NCBI GenBank assembly: GCA_937902315.1
Contig: CALGUG010000047.1
Span: forward strand, 58,546-122,545
DNA length: 64,000 bases
Origin: an uncultured Chloroflexales bacterium
GTDB taxonomy: Bacteria; Chloroflexota; Chloroflexia; Chloroflexales; Chloroflexaceae
Direction: 5' to 3'
The position numbers and the translations under genes were made by a program. The notes under the pieces were generated by a model, which saw nothing but the letters and a program-made list of their open reading frames with translations, had not been told where the DNA came from and ran no database searches. Shown here piece after piece: positions 8,069 to 17,253 of the stretch; positions within the stretch are counted from its first letter, which is position 1, and every line of letters starts with the position of its first letter.

Positions 8069-8899
8069 TTAGAGCGTAGTCCAGCTCTCCATCTGGCTAG
8101 AAAGTTGGCCGATCGCTTCGTTATCGATCGGCGTCTGCATGCGGTCGATCGCGCGGGTGAGCATGGCGAGTTGTTCGGGCGAAGGAGTTGAAAAGGCCAT
8201 ATTGAGCATGGCCTTGAGCAGGGTGGCGTAGGCCACGATCAGATCTCCTGAGCCGAACGATTGTTGGCTCGTTTCGGTAATGCCCGCAATCAGCTCTTGG
8301 CGAATGGCTACCCAAGCATTGGGATGATTGGTTGCAGGAGCGCCTTCAAGCAGCTGTTTACAGCGTTCGATCGTGATTCGACGCGGATGCTCTTGCTCGA
8401 TGGGGGGCGGCCCAGCTTTGTTGTCGCCTGAGGTCTGCTCGTTGAGAGTAAGCTCGGTTAAGCGGTTCAGCCCAGCTTTCAGCAGATTCTCGATCTCACG
8501 GGCATAGGTAATCCACGCGCCGATTTGCATGCGAAACGGATCTGGGATGTCGCGGGCGCGTCCGGATAGCTCGCCCAATGTGGTGACATGGCCTGCCACT
8601 TCGGGGTAACGAGCGCGTATCACACGGGCGGTGCCGCTATCGACAGCAACGATCACCTGAGCATGCTTGACATGCTCTTCGCTTACAGATTGTGCGCGGT
8701 AAGCAGCGATATCCAAGCCAAGCGCCATCATTGCATCGCGTGCTTCACTTTCCGCAGGATCATCGTCGTGGGCGACTACACCGCCAGTCGTAACCTTCCA
8801 ATCGAGGCCCCGTTGGCTGATGAGCCGTTCCAGCAATGCTGCAGTCATCGGCACACGACCTGTCGCTGCGCCGCCGACGATCAGAATTGTCGGGGACAT
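8069..8899 (-). CDS. Low-molecular-weight phosphatase-like protein lacking the catalytic cysteine
   Basis: A protein of 276 residues. The first 140 follow the LMW protein-tyrosine phosphatase/arsenate reductase fold: a first strand, a P-loop region ILIVGGAATGRVPMTAALL, then DIPDPF at about 117-122, which matches the general-acid DPD loop. The P-loop signature should be C-X5-R-S. Here the cysteine position is Gly9, Arg15 is kept and the serine is Val16, so phosphatase chemistry by the usual mechanism should be impossible. Residues 150-276 form a helical extension that I do not recognise. ATG at 8899 has GGAG eight bases upstream; TTG at 8911 is a weaker alternative. Probably a phosphate or nucleotide sensor, or a degenerate enzyme. 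Confidence 0.7.
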   Translation of the reverse strand: MSPTILIVGGAATGRVPMTAALLERLISQRGLDWKVTTGGVVAHDDDPAESEARDAMMALGLDIAAYRAQSVSEEHVKHAQVIVAVDSGTARVIRARYPEVAGHVTTLGELSGRARDIPDPFRMQIGAWITYAREIENLLKAGLNRLTELTLNEQTSGDNKAGPPPIEQEHPRRITIERCKQLLEGAPATNHPNAWVAIRQELIAGITETSQQSFGSGDLIVAYATLLKAMLNMAFSTPSPEQLAMLTRAIDRMQTPIDNEAIGQLSSQMESWTTL

Positions 8900-9025
8900 G
8901 CTGTGCTCCAAGTAAAGGTATTGGTCTTCAATCCAGTGGGAAATAGTCGTTCTGGGCGCGATTATACCACTAACCGTGTTCGAAGTGTGATGAAGGACAA
9001 ATCTTTCGGATTGAAGCGAGCAGTA

Positions 9026-9103
9026 CCAAGGTTAGGTCATCAAACAGTCTGTGGCAGCCTACAAAAGACTACCACAGACCGCATTGAGGGCCTAACTGAT
9101 TGG
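9026..9103. repeat. Long imperfect inverted repeat downstream of rfbB
   Basis: The left half CCAAGGTTAGGTCATC ending in GTCTGTGG is mirrored by CCACAGAC and a right half ending CCTAACTGATTGG. No U tract follows in either direction, so it is more a hairpin or decayed repeat than a clear terminator. It sits 78 bp past the stop of rfbB. Confidence 0.6.
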
Positions 9104-9180
9104 AAGAACCTAAAGGCAATCAGCTAAGCGACCTCGCCTTTTATTGTACCGCTAAACGTATACCAGAGTGCGACGATGGC

Positions 9181-10191
9181 TTAACGGTCTTGGTACTGCT
9201 TCTTGTAATACTCGCGGTATTCGCCACTCTTGATCGGCTTCCACCAGTCGGGGCGATCGACGTACCAGCGCACGGTGCGCTCCAGTGCCTCGTCAAAGCT
9301 GTGGCGGCTGGTCCAGCCCAAGGCGCGCAATTTGCTAGTGTCGAGGGCGTAACGTCGGTCGTGGCCTGCGCGGTCTTTTACATAAGTGATCAAGCTGTGG
9401 GGCTTGCCGAGGATATCGAGCAGCTTGCGAGCCATGTCGATATTGTGGGTTTCGACGCCCGTACCAACGTTGTAGACTTCGCCAGCCACACCCTTGTGCA
9501 GCACAACATCGATGCCCTCGCAGTGATCTTCCACAAATTGATAGTCACGCATCTGCATGCCGTCGCCGTAGATCGGAATGGGCAAGTCTTCGAGTGCGTT
9601 GGTTGTAAAGAGCGGCACAGCCTTTTCGGGGTACTGGTAGGGGCCGATGTTGTTTGAACCGCGTGTGATGGTTGCGTTCAAACCATAGGTGATGTAGTAG
9701 GCGTAGACCAAGTGGTCTGCAGCGGCCTTGGTGGCCGAATAGGGGCTGCGGGCTTCCAGCGGGTCGCCTTCTTTCGAGCGGTTCGGGACCGGAATGGTGC
9801 CGTAGACTTCGTCGGTGCTGACCTGATGGTAACGCGGCAGTTGCAGCTGGCGGGCCACTTCGAGCAGGACGTGAGTGCCTTGCACGTTGGTCTGGGTGAA
9901 CACAAAGGGGTTCAAGATCGACTGGTCAACGTGCGACTCGGCGGCGAAGTTCACGATGGTGTCGATATTGTGTTCTTGAATCGTCTTCTTTACGGTCTCG
10001 AAATCACAAATATCGCCCTTCACAAACGTGAAGCGTGGGTTCTTCTCGAAGCGGTCAAAGTTCTCGACACGCCCGGCATAGGTCAACTTGTCATATACAA
10101 CGATTCGATAATCGCTGTACTTTTCTAGCATGTAGTTGACAAAGTTTGAGCCAATAAAGCCTGCCCCGCCGGTTACGAGCAGATTTTGCAT
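9181..10191 (-). CDS. rfbB: dTDP-glucose 4,6-dehydratase
   Basis: A protein of 336 residues, full length for RmlB/RfbB. NAD-binding GGAGFIG lies at 8-14, STDEVYG at 125-131 (the Thr-Asp-Glu triad that drives dehydration) and YSATK at 151-155 (catalytic Tyr and Lys). The later segment RGSNNIGPYQYPEK is characteristic. It converts dTDP-glucose to dTDP-4-keto-6-deoxyglucose, a branch point to rhamnose and other deoxysugars of the cell surface. A strong site, GGAGG, precedes the ATG. The rest of the rml set is not in the window. Confidence 0.96.
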   Translation of the reverse strand: MQNLLVTGGAGFIGSNFVNYMLEKYSDYRIVVYDKLTYAGRVENFDRFEKNPRFTFVKGDICDFETVKKTIQEHNIDTIVNFAAESHVDQSILNPFVFTQTNVQGTHVLLEVARQLQLPRYHQVSTDEVYGTIPVPNRSKEGDPLEARSPYSATKAAADHLVYAYYITYGLNATITRGSNNIGPYQYPEKAVPLFTTNALEDLPIPIYGDGMQMRDYQFVEDHCEGIDVVLHKGVAGEVYNVGTGVETHNIDMARKLLDILGKPHSLITYVKDRAGHDRRYALDTSKLRALGWTSRHSFDEALERTVRWYVDRPDWWKPIKSGEYREYYKKQYQDR

Positions 10192-10376
10192 ATAAATCCT
10201 CCGTAATAACGCACTGATTCGTAGATCGTCATGGATCCAAGGTGCGTATAGAACACAAACTATCGGTTCGAGATTCCTGTATAAAGGTATGCGACAAGTG
10301 TCGACTGTTCAATGATGTTTGTCTGAAACTGCTCTGAGTTTTGATTAGACACACCGACTAAAGAGAATACCACAGA

Positions 10377-11741
10377 TTAGGCTGAATCGGTGCGAGCCGA
10401 TTGGGAAGGCTTATGCAGCGGTCGCAGCAGTACCAGAGCGGCCAGCGCGACCACCAGACCGTTGGCCCAAAAGGGCCAAGCCGCTCCCCAGGCCTCGTAC
10501 ATCCAGCCGCCTATGGTTGGGGCGAAGGCTGAACCGATTCCGCCGATCAAGGCATAGTGGGCGAAGGCTTGGCCGCGCAGCTTTTCGTCGGCGATATCGG
10601 CGATCAGGGCCGAGATAGCGGGGCCAGTTAAACAGAAGCAGATCGCTTCGAAGACCCAGAGCGGTATCAGCATCCAAAATTGTGGCAGCAGCGGCAAGAG
10701 CAGACAGGTCAGCGTGCTCGCTGCGATTCCGATCAGCGCCGCGCGTTGATGGCCCATGCGGTCGGCTAGCTTGCCGAGCGGCCCGGGCGCGAAGGCATAG
10801 ATCACTCCCGGCAGAGCGAAAGCGAAGCCGACTCCTACTAAGCCAGCCTGAAAGCGATCGTTGAGATAGATCGTCAAGACTGGTAAGGTGAGCGCATAGC
10901 CGACTGCGCGTAGAAAGGCCACAATAAAGAGCGGCAACAAGGGTAGAAAGAGCGGGTCGAAGGGCGAGAGCCGCCCTTGATCAGTGACCGGAGCGAGCTG
11001 CTGTTGGTAGGTGTTGCGTTTGGCCAAAACCAGCGCCAGCAGCATGGCAGCCACATAGCCCCAAAAAACGATGTGAAGCGTTGTAACGCTGTCGAGTTCG
11101 GGTGTGGGGAAGCGCCACTGGTCAAAGGGCAGACCGGTGTATTGGGTCAGAATCGGCAGGACACTTGTAACTTGGGCGCGCGTGTCGGCGTCAAATAATC
11201 CAACAACCAACACGGTCCAGACCGCTCCTAACCCGTTGCCCACAACGCCCAGACTCGTCAGCCAACCGTAGGAGCGCGCTCGCTGCGATGCGGCGCTTTG
11301 GTCGGCCAAAACAACGCTGATCGTCAGCCAGGTGATCGACGAGCCGACGCCTTGCACCAGACGGGCCACCACCAGCATGCTCACGCTGTTGGCAATGGCG
11401 AACAGCGCCATCGAAAGAGCGTAGACGCTGAGCGCAAACACCAGCAGGCCGACGCTGTTGGGCAGCCACCATGGGTGCTCTTGGCGCCTGCCGAGGTCGA
11501 TGATATAGCCGACGATCGGGCGCAGAACTAAGGCCGTAAAGGAAAAGACCGAGAAGAGCCAGCCAACCGTGGTTGCGCTGGCTCCTAGGGCAGTTCCAAA
11601 GAGGGGGAGAACGAATTCAAATACACCGAGCGGAGCAGAAGCGAAGACTACCACCCAAGCGAAGGGGACGATCTGTTCGATCTCGCGCAGTGAGGGCAGC
11701 TTCCACTTGTTCTGCTCAGCTCCGATCTCACTTTGGGTCAC
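10377..11741 (-). CDS. MFS transporter
   Basis: A protein of 454 residues with about twelve hydrophobic helices in two halves of six. The loop between helices 2 and 3 reads RPIVGYIIDLGRR, a version of the MFS GxxxDRxGRR motif; the equivalent in the second half is GPLGKLADRMGHQR. The substrate is not deducible; drug or sugar efflux are typical. Its start codon overlaps the stop of the upstream FtsW/RodA gene as ATGA, so the two are cotranscribed. Confidence 0.88.
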   Translation of the reverse strand: MTQSEIGAEQNKWKLPSLREIEQIVPFAWVVVFASAPLGVFEFVLPLFGTALGASATTVGWLFSVFSFTALVLRPIVGYIIDLGRRQEHPWWLPNSVGLLVFALSVYALSMALFAIANSVSMLVVARLVQGVGSSITWLTISVVLADQSAASQRARSYGWLTSLGVVGNGLGAVWTVLVVGLFDADTRAQVTSVLPILTQYTGLPFDQWRFPTPELDSVTTLHIVFWGYVAAMLLALVLAKRNTYQQQLAPVTDQGRLSPFDPLFLPLLPLFIVAFLRAVGYALTLPVLTIYLNDRFQAGLVGVGFAFALPGVIYAFAPGPLGKLADRMGHQRAALIGIAASTLTCLLLPLLPQFWMLIPLWVFEAICFCLTGPAISALIADIADEKLRGQAFAHYALIGGIGSAFAPTIGGWMYEAWGAAWPFWANGLVVALAALVLLRPLHKPSQSARTDSA

Positions 11742-13141
11742 GATTTACTACCCACCGAAATACGCATCAGCAAACCGACGATCAAGAAGTTCATCAAAAC
11801 CGATGAACCGCCATAGGAGATAAATGGCAGCGTAATACCTGTGAGCGGGAAGAGGCGCAGGTTGCCTCCCAAGATGATCAAGGTCTGAACAGCCAGAATC
11901 GAGGTGAGACCGACCGCTAAGAGTTGCTCGAAGCCTCGGAAGTTGCCGGGCACCGATTGAGCGATATGGAAGCCACGGAAGATCAGGAGCAGATAGGCGA
12001 TCAGGACGCCGATTGTGCCGATCAGACCGAACTCTTCGCCGATCGCGGTGAAGATATAGTCGGTATGCACGGCGGGCACCGTTGTGGGCGAGCCGAGGCC
12101 GAGGCCAGTGCCGAAGATGTTGCCGCTGGCGATGGCATACATTGCCTGCACAATCTGATAGCCGCTGCCTTGAGCCGTCTCCCAAGGCGAGAGCCAGACC
12201 GAAACGCGCAGTTTTACGATCGGCAAGAGTTGGTACAAAATCAAGGAGCCGATACCGAACGCGCCGACTCCGCCCAGTACATAAAGACCACGCCCAGTTG
12301 CAACATAGAGCATGGCCAAGAAGACGCCAAAGAGCAGCAATGCTGCGCCGAGGTCGCGTTGGAAGACGATCACCAACATACTGATGCCCCACATGCCGAC
12401 CAAGGGCACCAGATAGGGCAGGGGCGGTAGAGTGAGCGGTCCTAGTTGGTAGTTCATTTCCGAGACGGCGCGGTGCTCATCGAGGTACGAGGCCAAGAAG
12501 ATCACCAACAGAATCTTGAGCAGCTCGCTCGGTTGAAACAGGAAGAAGCCCAAGTTGAACCAGACACGCACACCCGATCCGTTGGGGTCGACGCCGAACA
12601 CAAAGGTGGCGACCATCAGACCGAGGCCGAGCGCCATCCAGACATAGCGGTTATGGCTGAGCCAGTCCATCAGCGAGGTGCGCAGATAGCTGATGAAGAT
12701 GCGATCCCAGGGCACAAAGATCATGGCCGCTAAAAAGACGATGCCGATTGTGACCCAGAGCGACTGCTTGGCAGCGACATCGCCATAACAAGGCACTAAC
12801 TGGACGATGTCGTCGACCTCAGCCTTACATAAGATCGCGTCGAGATCGGGTTTGAGACGGGCGTTCATCAACAAACCGAGTCCAGAAAGCAGTGCGACAA
12901 GCGGCAAGAGCAGTTCATCGCAGCGAGGGCTACGCCAACTTAAGCCGAACGAGATCGCAAACAGCAGGAAGAAGGGTAAGGTTGAGGGCCATAGGATATT
13001 CACAGCGTCTGAAAACGAAATGTTCATTTCGTTTGCGCTGGTCGTAATGGTTGCGAGAAGGTAGCCTGCTGCAAAAAAGAGCAAGACCGTCAGCATAAGG
13101 CGGAGCTCTACGCGGCGCAGGTGACGCAATTGTGCAAGCAT
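11738..13141 (-). CDS. FtsW/RodA/SpoVE family peptidoglycan polymerase
   Basis: A protein of 467 residues of the SEDS family. Signature segments are FFLFQPSELLKI in the middle, HTDYIFTAIGEEFGLIG in the long loop and LPFISYGGSS near the C-terminus. SEDS proteins are integral membrane glycosyltransferases that polymerise lipid II together with a class B penicillin-binding protein. The N-terminal extension of about 100 residues resembles actinobacterial RodA-type members more than E. coli FtsW, but whether it serves division or elongation is not decided by sequence. No penicillin-binding protein gene is adjacent. Confidence 0.9.
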   Translation of the reverse strand: MLAQLRHLRRVELRLMLTVLLFFAAGYLLATITTSANEMNISFSDAVNILWPSTLPFFLLFAISFGLSWRSPRCDELLLPLVALLSGLGLLMNARLKPDLDAILCKAEVDDIVQLVPCYGDVAAKQSLWVTIGIVFLAAMIFVPWDRIFISYLRTSLMDWLSHNRYVWMALGLGLMVATFVFGVDPNGSGVRVWFNLGFFLFQPSELLKILLVIFLASYLDEHRAVSEMNYQLGPLTLPPLPYLVPLVGMWGISMLVIVFQRDLGAALLLFGVFLAMLYVATGRGLYVLGGVGAFGIGSLILYQLLPIVKLRVSVWLSPWETAQGSGYQIVQAMYAIASGNIFGTGLGLGSPTTVPAVHTDYIFTAIGEEFGLIGTIGVLIAYLLLIFRGFHIAQSVPGNFRGFEQLLAVGLTSILAVQTLIILGGNLRLFPLTGITLPFISYGGSSVLMNFLIVGLLMRISVGSKS

Positions 13142-13316
13142 AACGAGATCGTCCCTTGTTATGATGACCAGTAAGTGATCAGTATACCATGTTCAATCTA
13201 TCTTCATGCTATACTTTTTACAATAAGCTTTCGAGATCCTGCTGCTGAAGGTTGCAAGCCCAAAAGCTAAAACTGAGCGCAGATGGTGATCTCAAGATCG
13301 TGGAGGAAGGAACCCT

Positions 13317-15113
13317 ATGTCCGCACCGACGAGTAGTGCTGCTGGTATCGTTTGGGATCTCAGCGAATTGTATAGCTCACCGCAAGATCCTGCAATCGAA
13401 CAGAGCTTTAACGATGCCATGGCGGCGGCTGAACGTTTCGCCCAAACCTATCGTGGCACGATCGCTAGGCCCGAAGGCCCTGATCCCGAGCAATTCCGTG
13501 CAGCACTCGAAGAGCTAGAGGCGATTTATGATTTGACCTATCGCCCGGCAGTCTATGCGATGCTGCTGTTTAATGCCGATACCAGCAAGCCCGAGCACCG
13601 CGAGTTGCAACAACGCGCCGAACAGCGCATGACTCAGGTCATGAACTCGCTGATCTTTTTTAACTTAGAGTGGCTTTCGCTTGATGATGAGACGGCTCAG
13701 AAGTCGCTCGACAACCCGATCTTACAGCCCTACCACCACTTCTTGAGCGCGGCTCGCAAAGAGAAGCCCCACGTTTTGAGCGAGCCAGAAGAGCGCATCA
13801 TCAACGAAAAGGATGTGACGGGGCGCAACGCTTGGGCCAACCTATTCGCCGAGTTGGTCGCTTCGCTCTCGTTCGAGATCGAAGAGGATGGCGAGGTCAA
13901 GCAGTTGCCGCTCGATGCAGTGCTTTCTTACATGCATCATCCCAAGCGCGAAATGCGCGAGAAGGCCATTCGTAAGCTTTATAGCGTGCTTAGCACCCAA
14001 AGCGACACCTTGACCTTCATCTACAATACGCTGATTCAAGACAACTTGACTATGAACCGCCTGCGCAAGTATCCCGATCCGATGTTCAGCCGCCACCTTT
14101 CGAATGAGGTTGAGCCGGAAGCGGTAGCTGCGATGATGGAGGCGGTTGAGCGTAACTACGATATCGCGCACTCCTTCTTTAGCCTGAAGGCCAAACTGCT
14201 TGGTCTGCCCAAACTAGAGATCTTCGACCAGTATGCGCCTTTAGAGCAGATCGCTCAGAAGAAGAGCTACGAAGAGAGCAAAGAGATCATCTTGACCGCT
14301 CTGGCTGGTTTCGACAAGCGCTTCCATGATATCGCTGCCAGCTTTTTCGAGAAGAACTGGATCGACGCCGAACTGCGCCCCGGTAAACGCGGCGGTGCTT
14401 TCTGTATGGGCTATTCGCCTTCGAGCCATCCCTACATTCTCTGCAACTATACCGATAACCTGCGCGATGTGATGACGGTCGCTCACGAGTTGGGCCACGG
14501 TATTCACTTCGAGCTGGCTCGCAAGCAGACCATGCTCAACTATAGCCCGACCCTGCCAGTCGCCGAGACCGCTTCGGTCTTTGCCGAAATGTTGGTCTTT
14601 GAGCACCTGCTCAAGCAAGAGAGTGATCCCAAGGTGCAGTTGGGCCTGCTCTGCAACAAGATCGAAGATAGCTTCGCAACGATCTTCCGCCAGAATGTGC
14701 TGACTCGTTTTGAGCAACTGGCCTTCGAGCAGGCTGCAAAAGGCCGCCTTAATCCCGATCAGTTGGGCGAGCTTTGGCTGCGCGCCAACGCGCCTTACTA
14801 TGGCGATGCGGTCAATATGACCGAGGGCTACGAGTATGGCTGGTCCTACATCTCACATTTTATCAATTCGCCCTTCTACTGCTATAGCTACGTCTTTGGC
14901 AATCTGCTGGTCTTAGCGCTCTATGCCATGTATCGCGAACAGGGCAACGCCTTTGTGCCGCGCTATACCGCACTGCTCGAGACGGGTGGCAGCGCATCGC
15001 CGACCGATATGTTGGCTGCGTTGGGTGTAGATGCACGCGATCCTGCATTTTGGAACTTGGGCTTTAGCGAGTTACGCCGTTTGGTTGAGCGCGCTCAAGC
15101 TCTGGTTGATTAA
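13317..15113 (+). CDS. pepF: Oligoendopeptidase F (M3 family metallopeptidase)
   Basis: A protein of 598 residues, the usual PepF length. The zinc site HELGH is at 390-394, followed by LPVAETASVFAEM with the third ligand glutamate at about 417. PepF is a cytoplasmic peptidase that cuts peptides of roughly 7-17 residues. The ATG has GGAGG about nine bases upstream. The peptide-type ABC transporter genes follow after 190 bp, so uptake and breakdown of peptides may be linked, although a terminator-like hairpin lies between. Confidence 0.94.
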   Translation: MSAPTSSAAGIVWDLSELYSSPQDPAIEQSFNDAMAAAERFAQTYRGTIARPEGPDPEQFRAALEELEAIYDLTYRPAVYAMLLFNADTSKPEHRELQQRAEQRMTQVMNSLIFFNLEWLSLDDETAQKSLDNPILQPYHHFLSAARKEKPHVLSEPEERIINEKDVTGRNAWANLFAELVASLSFEIEEDGEVKQLPLDAVLSYMHHPKREMREKAIRKLYSVLSTQSDTLTFIYNTLIQDNLTMNRLRKYPDPMFSRHLSNEVEPEAVAAMMEAVERNYDIAHSFFSLKAKLLGLPKLEIFDQYAPLEQIAQKKSYEESKEIILTALAGFDKRFHDIAASFFEKNWIDAELRPGKRGGAFCMGYSPSSHPYILCNYTDNLRDVMTVAHELGHGIHFELARKQTMLNYSPTLPVAETASVFAEMLVFEHLLKQESDPKVQLGLLCNKIEDSFATIFRQNVLTRFEQLAFEQAAKGRLNPDQLGELWLRANAPYYGDAVNMTEGYEYGWSYISHFINSPFYCYSYVFGNLLVLALYAMYREQGNAFVPRYTALLETGGSASPTDMLAALGVDARDPAFWNLGFSELRRLVERAQALVD

Positions 15114-15124
15114 CGTTCTAGCGC

Positions 15125-15156
15125 GAGTGCAAGTGTCCCGAAGGACGCTTGCACTC
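15125..15156 (+). terminator. Terminator-like hairpin after pepF
   Basis: GAGTGCAAGTGTCC pairs with GGACGCTTGCACTC around a four-base loop; the following TCCTTT is a weak U tract. Confidence 0.65.
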
Positions 15157-15300
15157 TCCTTTACAATAACAATAAAAGATTGCTAACAACGGACGGCGCA
15201 CATCCTGCTCACGTTTTGTGACGACCAAGACCATCTTGACTGTTCGCCAGTTGGATTGAGTCCCTAGTTCCAAACGGTTTTGGAGTTGAAAGGATGTCCG

Positions 15301-17253
15301 ATGCAAACCCAGCGCATATTGAAACGTCTGATTGTGCTCGTGCTTGCGCCCTTCTTGCTTGCCTGTGGTTCGCCTCAGGCGCAGGTTGTTCGTGAAACGG
15401 TTATTGTGAACCAGACAAGCGCCCCCGTTGTTCAGACCGTGATCGTTGAAGCTACTAGCGAAAGCGATACTGCTCAGGTTGAACCCACTGCCGCATCAAG
15501 CACTGGCGGTAAATTAACCCAGCTCAACCCCACCCTCGGCGATGTGCGCGTGCGCCAAGCGATCGCCTACTGTATCGATCGGCTAGAGATCGCCAAAGCC
15601 CGTTACCCCTTCCTCAGCGATGAAGAGCGCCAAGCCCTGATGATCGACTCGTTTGTGCCCAGCAATCACTGGGCCTATAGCGACGACATCACCAAGTATC
15701 CTTTTGATCCTGAAAAAGGCAAGGCCTTGCTTGAAGAGGCTGGCTGGAAAGACAATGGCGGCGGTGGTGTGCGCTATCGCGACGATGGCACTCCGCTCTC
15801 GATTAAGTTCCTCAGCGCCGATACGGCTACCTCGCAAAATATCGGTGCCGTGATGGAACAGCAGCTGATCAATAACTGTGGCATTCAGCTCATTCGTACC
15901 CACGCACCGGGTTCCTATTTCCTCGGTGCGCGTACGGGCGTGCAAGTGCGTGACTTCGAGCTTACTTCCTTTAGTTGGGTTGGCCAACCCGATCCAAGTG
16001 GCTCGACACTCTACGCCTGTAACCAGATCCCCACTCCCGAGAACAACTGGGAGGGCCAGAACTTTATGGGTTGGTGTAACCCGACCGCAAGCAACGCCAT
16101 TCTGGCCGCCAACAATACGCTTGTGCGCGAAGAGCGTATCAAACAGTTCGCCATTTTCCAAAAGGAATTCACCAAGGATATGGTGAGCCTGCCGCTCTAT
16201 CAAGTGTTTGATGTGGTCGCGGCGAGCAATAATGTCGAGAACTTTAAGGCCGATGCGACACAAACCATCTTTGGCAACGCTTACGAATGGCGCCTGAAAG
16301 ATGGCAGCGATAATATGATTATCGCGATCAATAGCGAACCAGATACACTCTGGGGTTTGATCTCGGCAGAGATCACAACCGCCGACATCTTGGCCTTCCT
16401 TTTGGGCGATGGCATTACCTCTTACGACTACGACTATCAAGCGCCCGGTAGCCTGACACGCCTGCCAACCCTCGAAAACGGTGGCGCGGTCAATAACGAA
16501 GTTGAGGTTACAGAGGGTGATACGGTGTGGTCGATCGACGGCGAAGCCGTGACGCTTGCCCCCGGTGTAGAAGTCGTTGACTCGACGGGCCAAGCTGTAA
16601 CCTACGAGAGCGGCACCATCAAGATGAACCAGCTCTCGGTCACCTTTGAAAGCATTCCGGGCTTGAAGTGGGAAGACGGCGAGCCGGTTGTGCAAGCCGA
16701 CTACGAATTAGCCCTCAAGATCAACTGTGATCCCAATTCAGGTTCCGTCTCCTTAACCTTATGCGAGTCGCGCGCCTCGGTCGACTTTGCTAGTGACACA
16801 ACCTACACCATTACCTATCTTCCGGGCGCGCAGTGGGCGAACTACTCGGTGTATGGTTTGGGCGCGTACCCATCCCACCAAGTGCTCTCCGATGGGCGCA
16901 AATTGGCCGATGTGCCCGTCAACGAGTGGGCTTCGCTGCCCGAGATCGCCGAGAAGCCGCTTAGCACAGGCCCTTACAAACTAGTTGAATGGGTCAAAGG
17001 CCAAAAACTGGTCTTTGAAGCCAATCCCAACTACTACCGAGGCGAGGTGCCGATCAAGACTCTAACCTTGCAGGTCATTCCCGATACGACTCAAGCGGTG
17101 GCGCAGCTGATGACTGGCAGCATCGATATCATCGATTATGCTGGTACCGAACAAGAAGCCGTCTTGAATGCAGGCAAGGAGGGTAAGATCCAAGTGATCT
17201 CCTTCCCAAGCGCAACTTGGGCTCACCTCGATATGAACCTGTATCTGCCATGA
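15301..17253 (+). CDS. Family 5 solute-binding lipoprotein with circularly permuted domain order
   Basis: A protein of 650 residues. Residues 1-22 are a lipoprotein signal with lipobox LLAC (Cys22), then a Val/Thr-rich linker to about 70. Residues 71-330 begin GDVRVRQAIAYCIDR, which in SBP_bac_5 proteins normally opens the C-terminal half. Residues 338-650 then contain what is normally the N-terminal half in order: NMIIAINSEPDTLW, GLKWEDGEP (about 454), STGPYKLVEW (about 555), GSIDII and the ending ATWAHLDMNLYLP, which would normally lead straight into DVRVRQA. Joining the C-terminus to residue 71 restores the standard order. ATG at 15301 has GAAAGGA upstream; an in-frame ATG at 15280 would bury the signal. 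The stop overlaps the permease start. Binds peptides or related solutes by family. Confidence 0.85.
   Translation: MQTQRILKRLIVLVLAPFLLACGSPQAQVVRETVIVNQTSAPVVQTVIVEATSESDTAQVEPTAASSTGGKLTQLNPTLGDVRVRQAIAYCIDRLEIAKARYPFLSDEERQALMIDSFVPSNHWAYSDDITKYPFDPEKGKALLEEAGWKDNGGGGVRYRDDGTPLSIKFLSADTATSQNIGAVMEQQLINNCGIQLIRTHAPGSYFLGARTGVQVRDFELTSFSWVGQPDPSGSTLYACNQIPTPENNWEGQNFMGWCNPTASNAILAANNTLVREERIKQFAIFQKEFTKDMVSLPLYQVFDVVAASNNVENFKADATQTIFGNAYEWRLKDGSDNMIIAINSEPDTLWGLISAEITTADILAFLLGDGITSYDYDYQAPGSLTRLPTLENGGAVNNEVEVTEGDTVWSIDGEAVTLAPGVEVVDSTGQAVTYESGTIKMNQLSVTFESIPGLKWEDGEPVVQADYELALKINCDPNSGSVSLTLCESRASVDFASDTTYTITYLPGAQWANYSVYGLGAYPSHQVLSDGRKLADVPVNEWASLPEIAEKPLSTGPYKLVEWVKGQKLVFEANPNYYRGEVPIKTLTLQVIPDTTQAVAQLMTGSIDIIDYAGTEQEAVLNAGKEGKIQVISFPSATWAHLDMNLYLP

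Noticed and set aside
15280..15300. Upstream ATG for the solute-binding lipoprotein
   Set aside because: It would place seven residues before the signal peptide and overlaps the ribosome binding site of the ATG at 15301.
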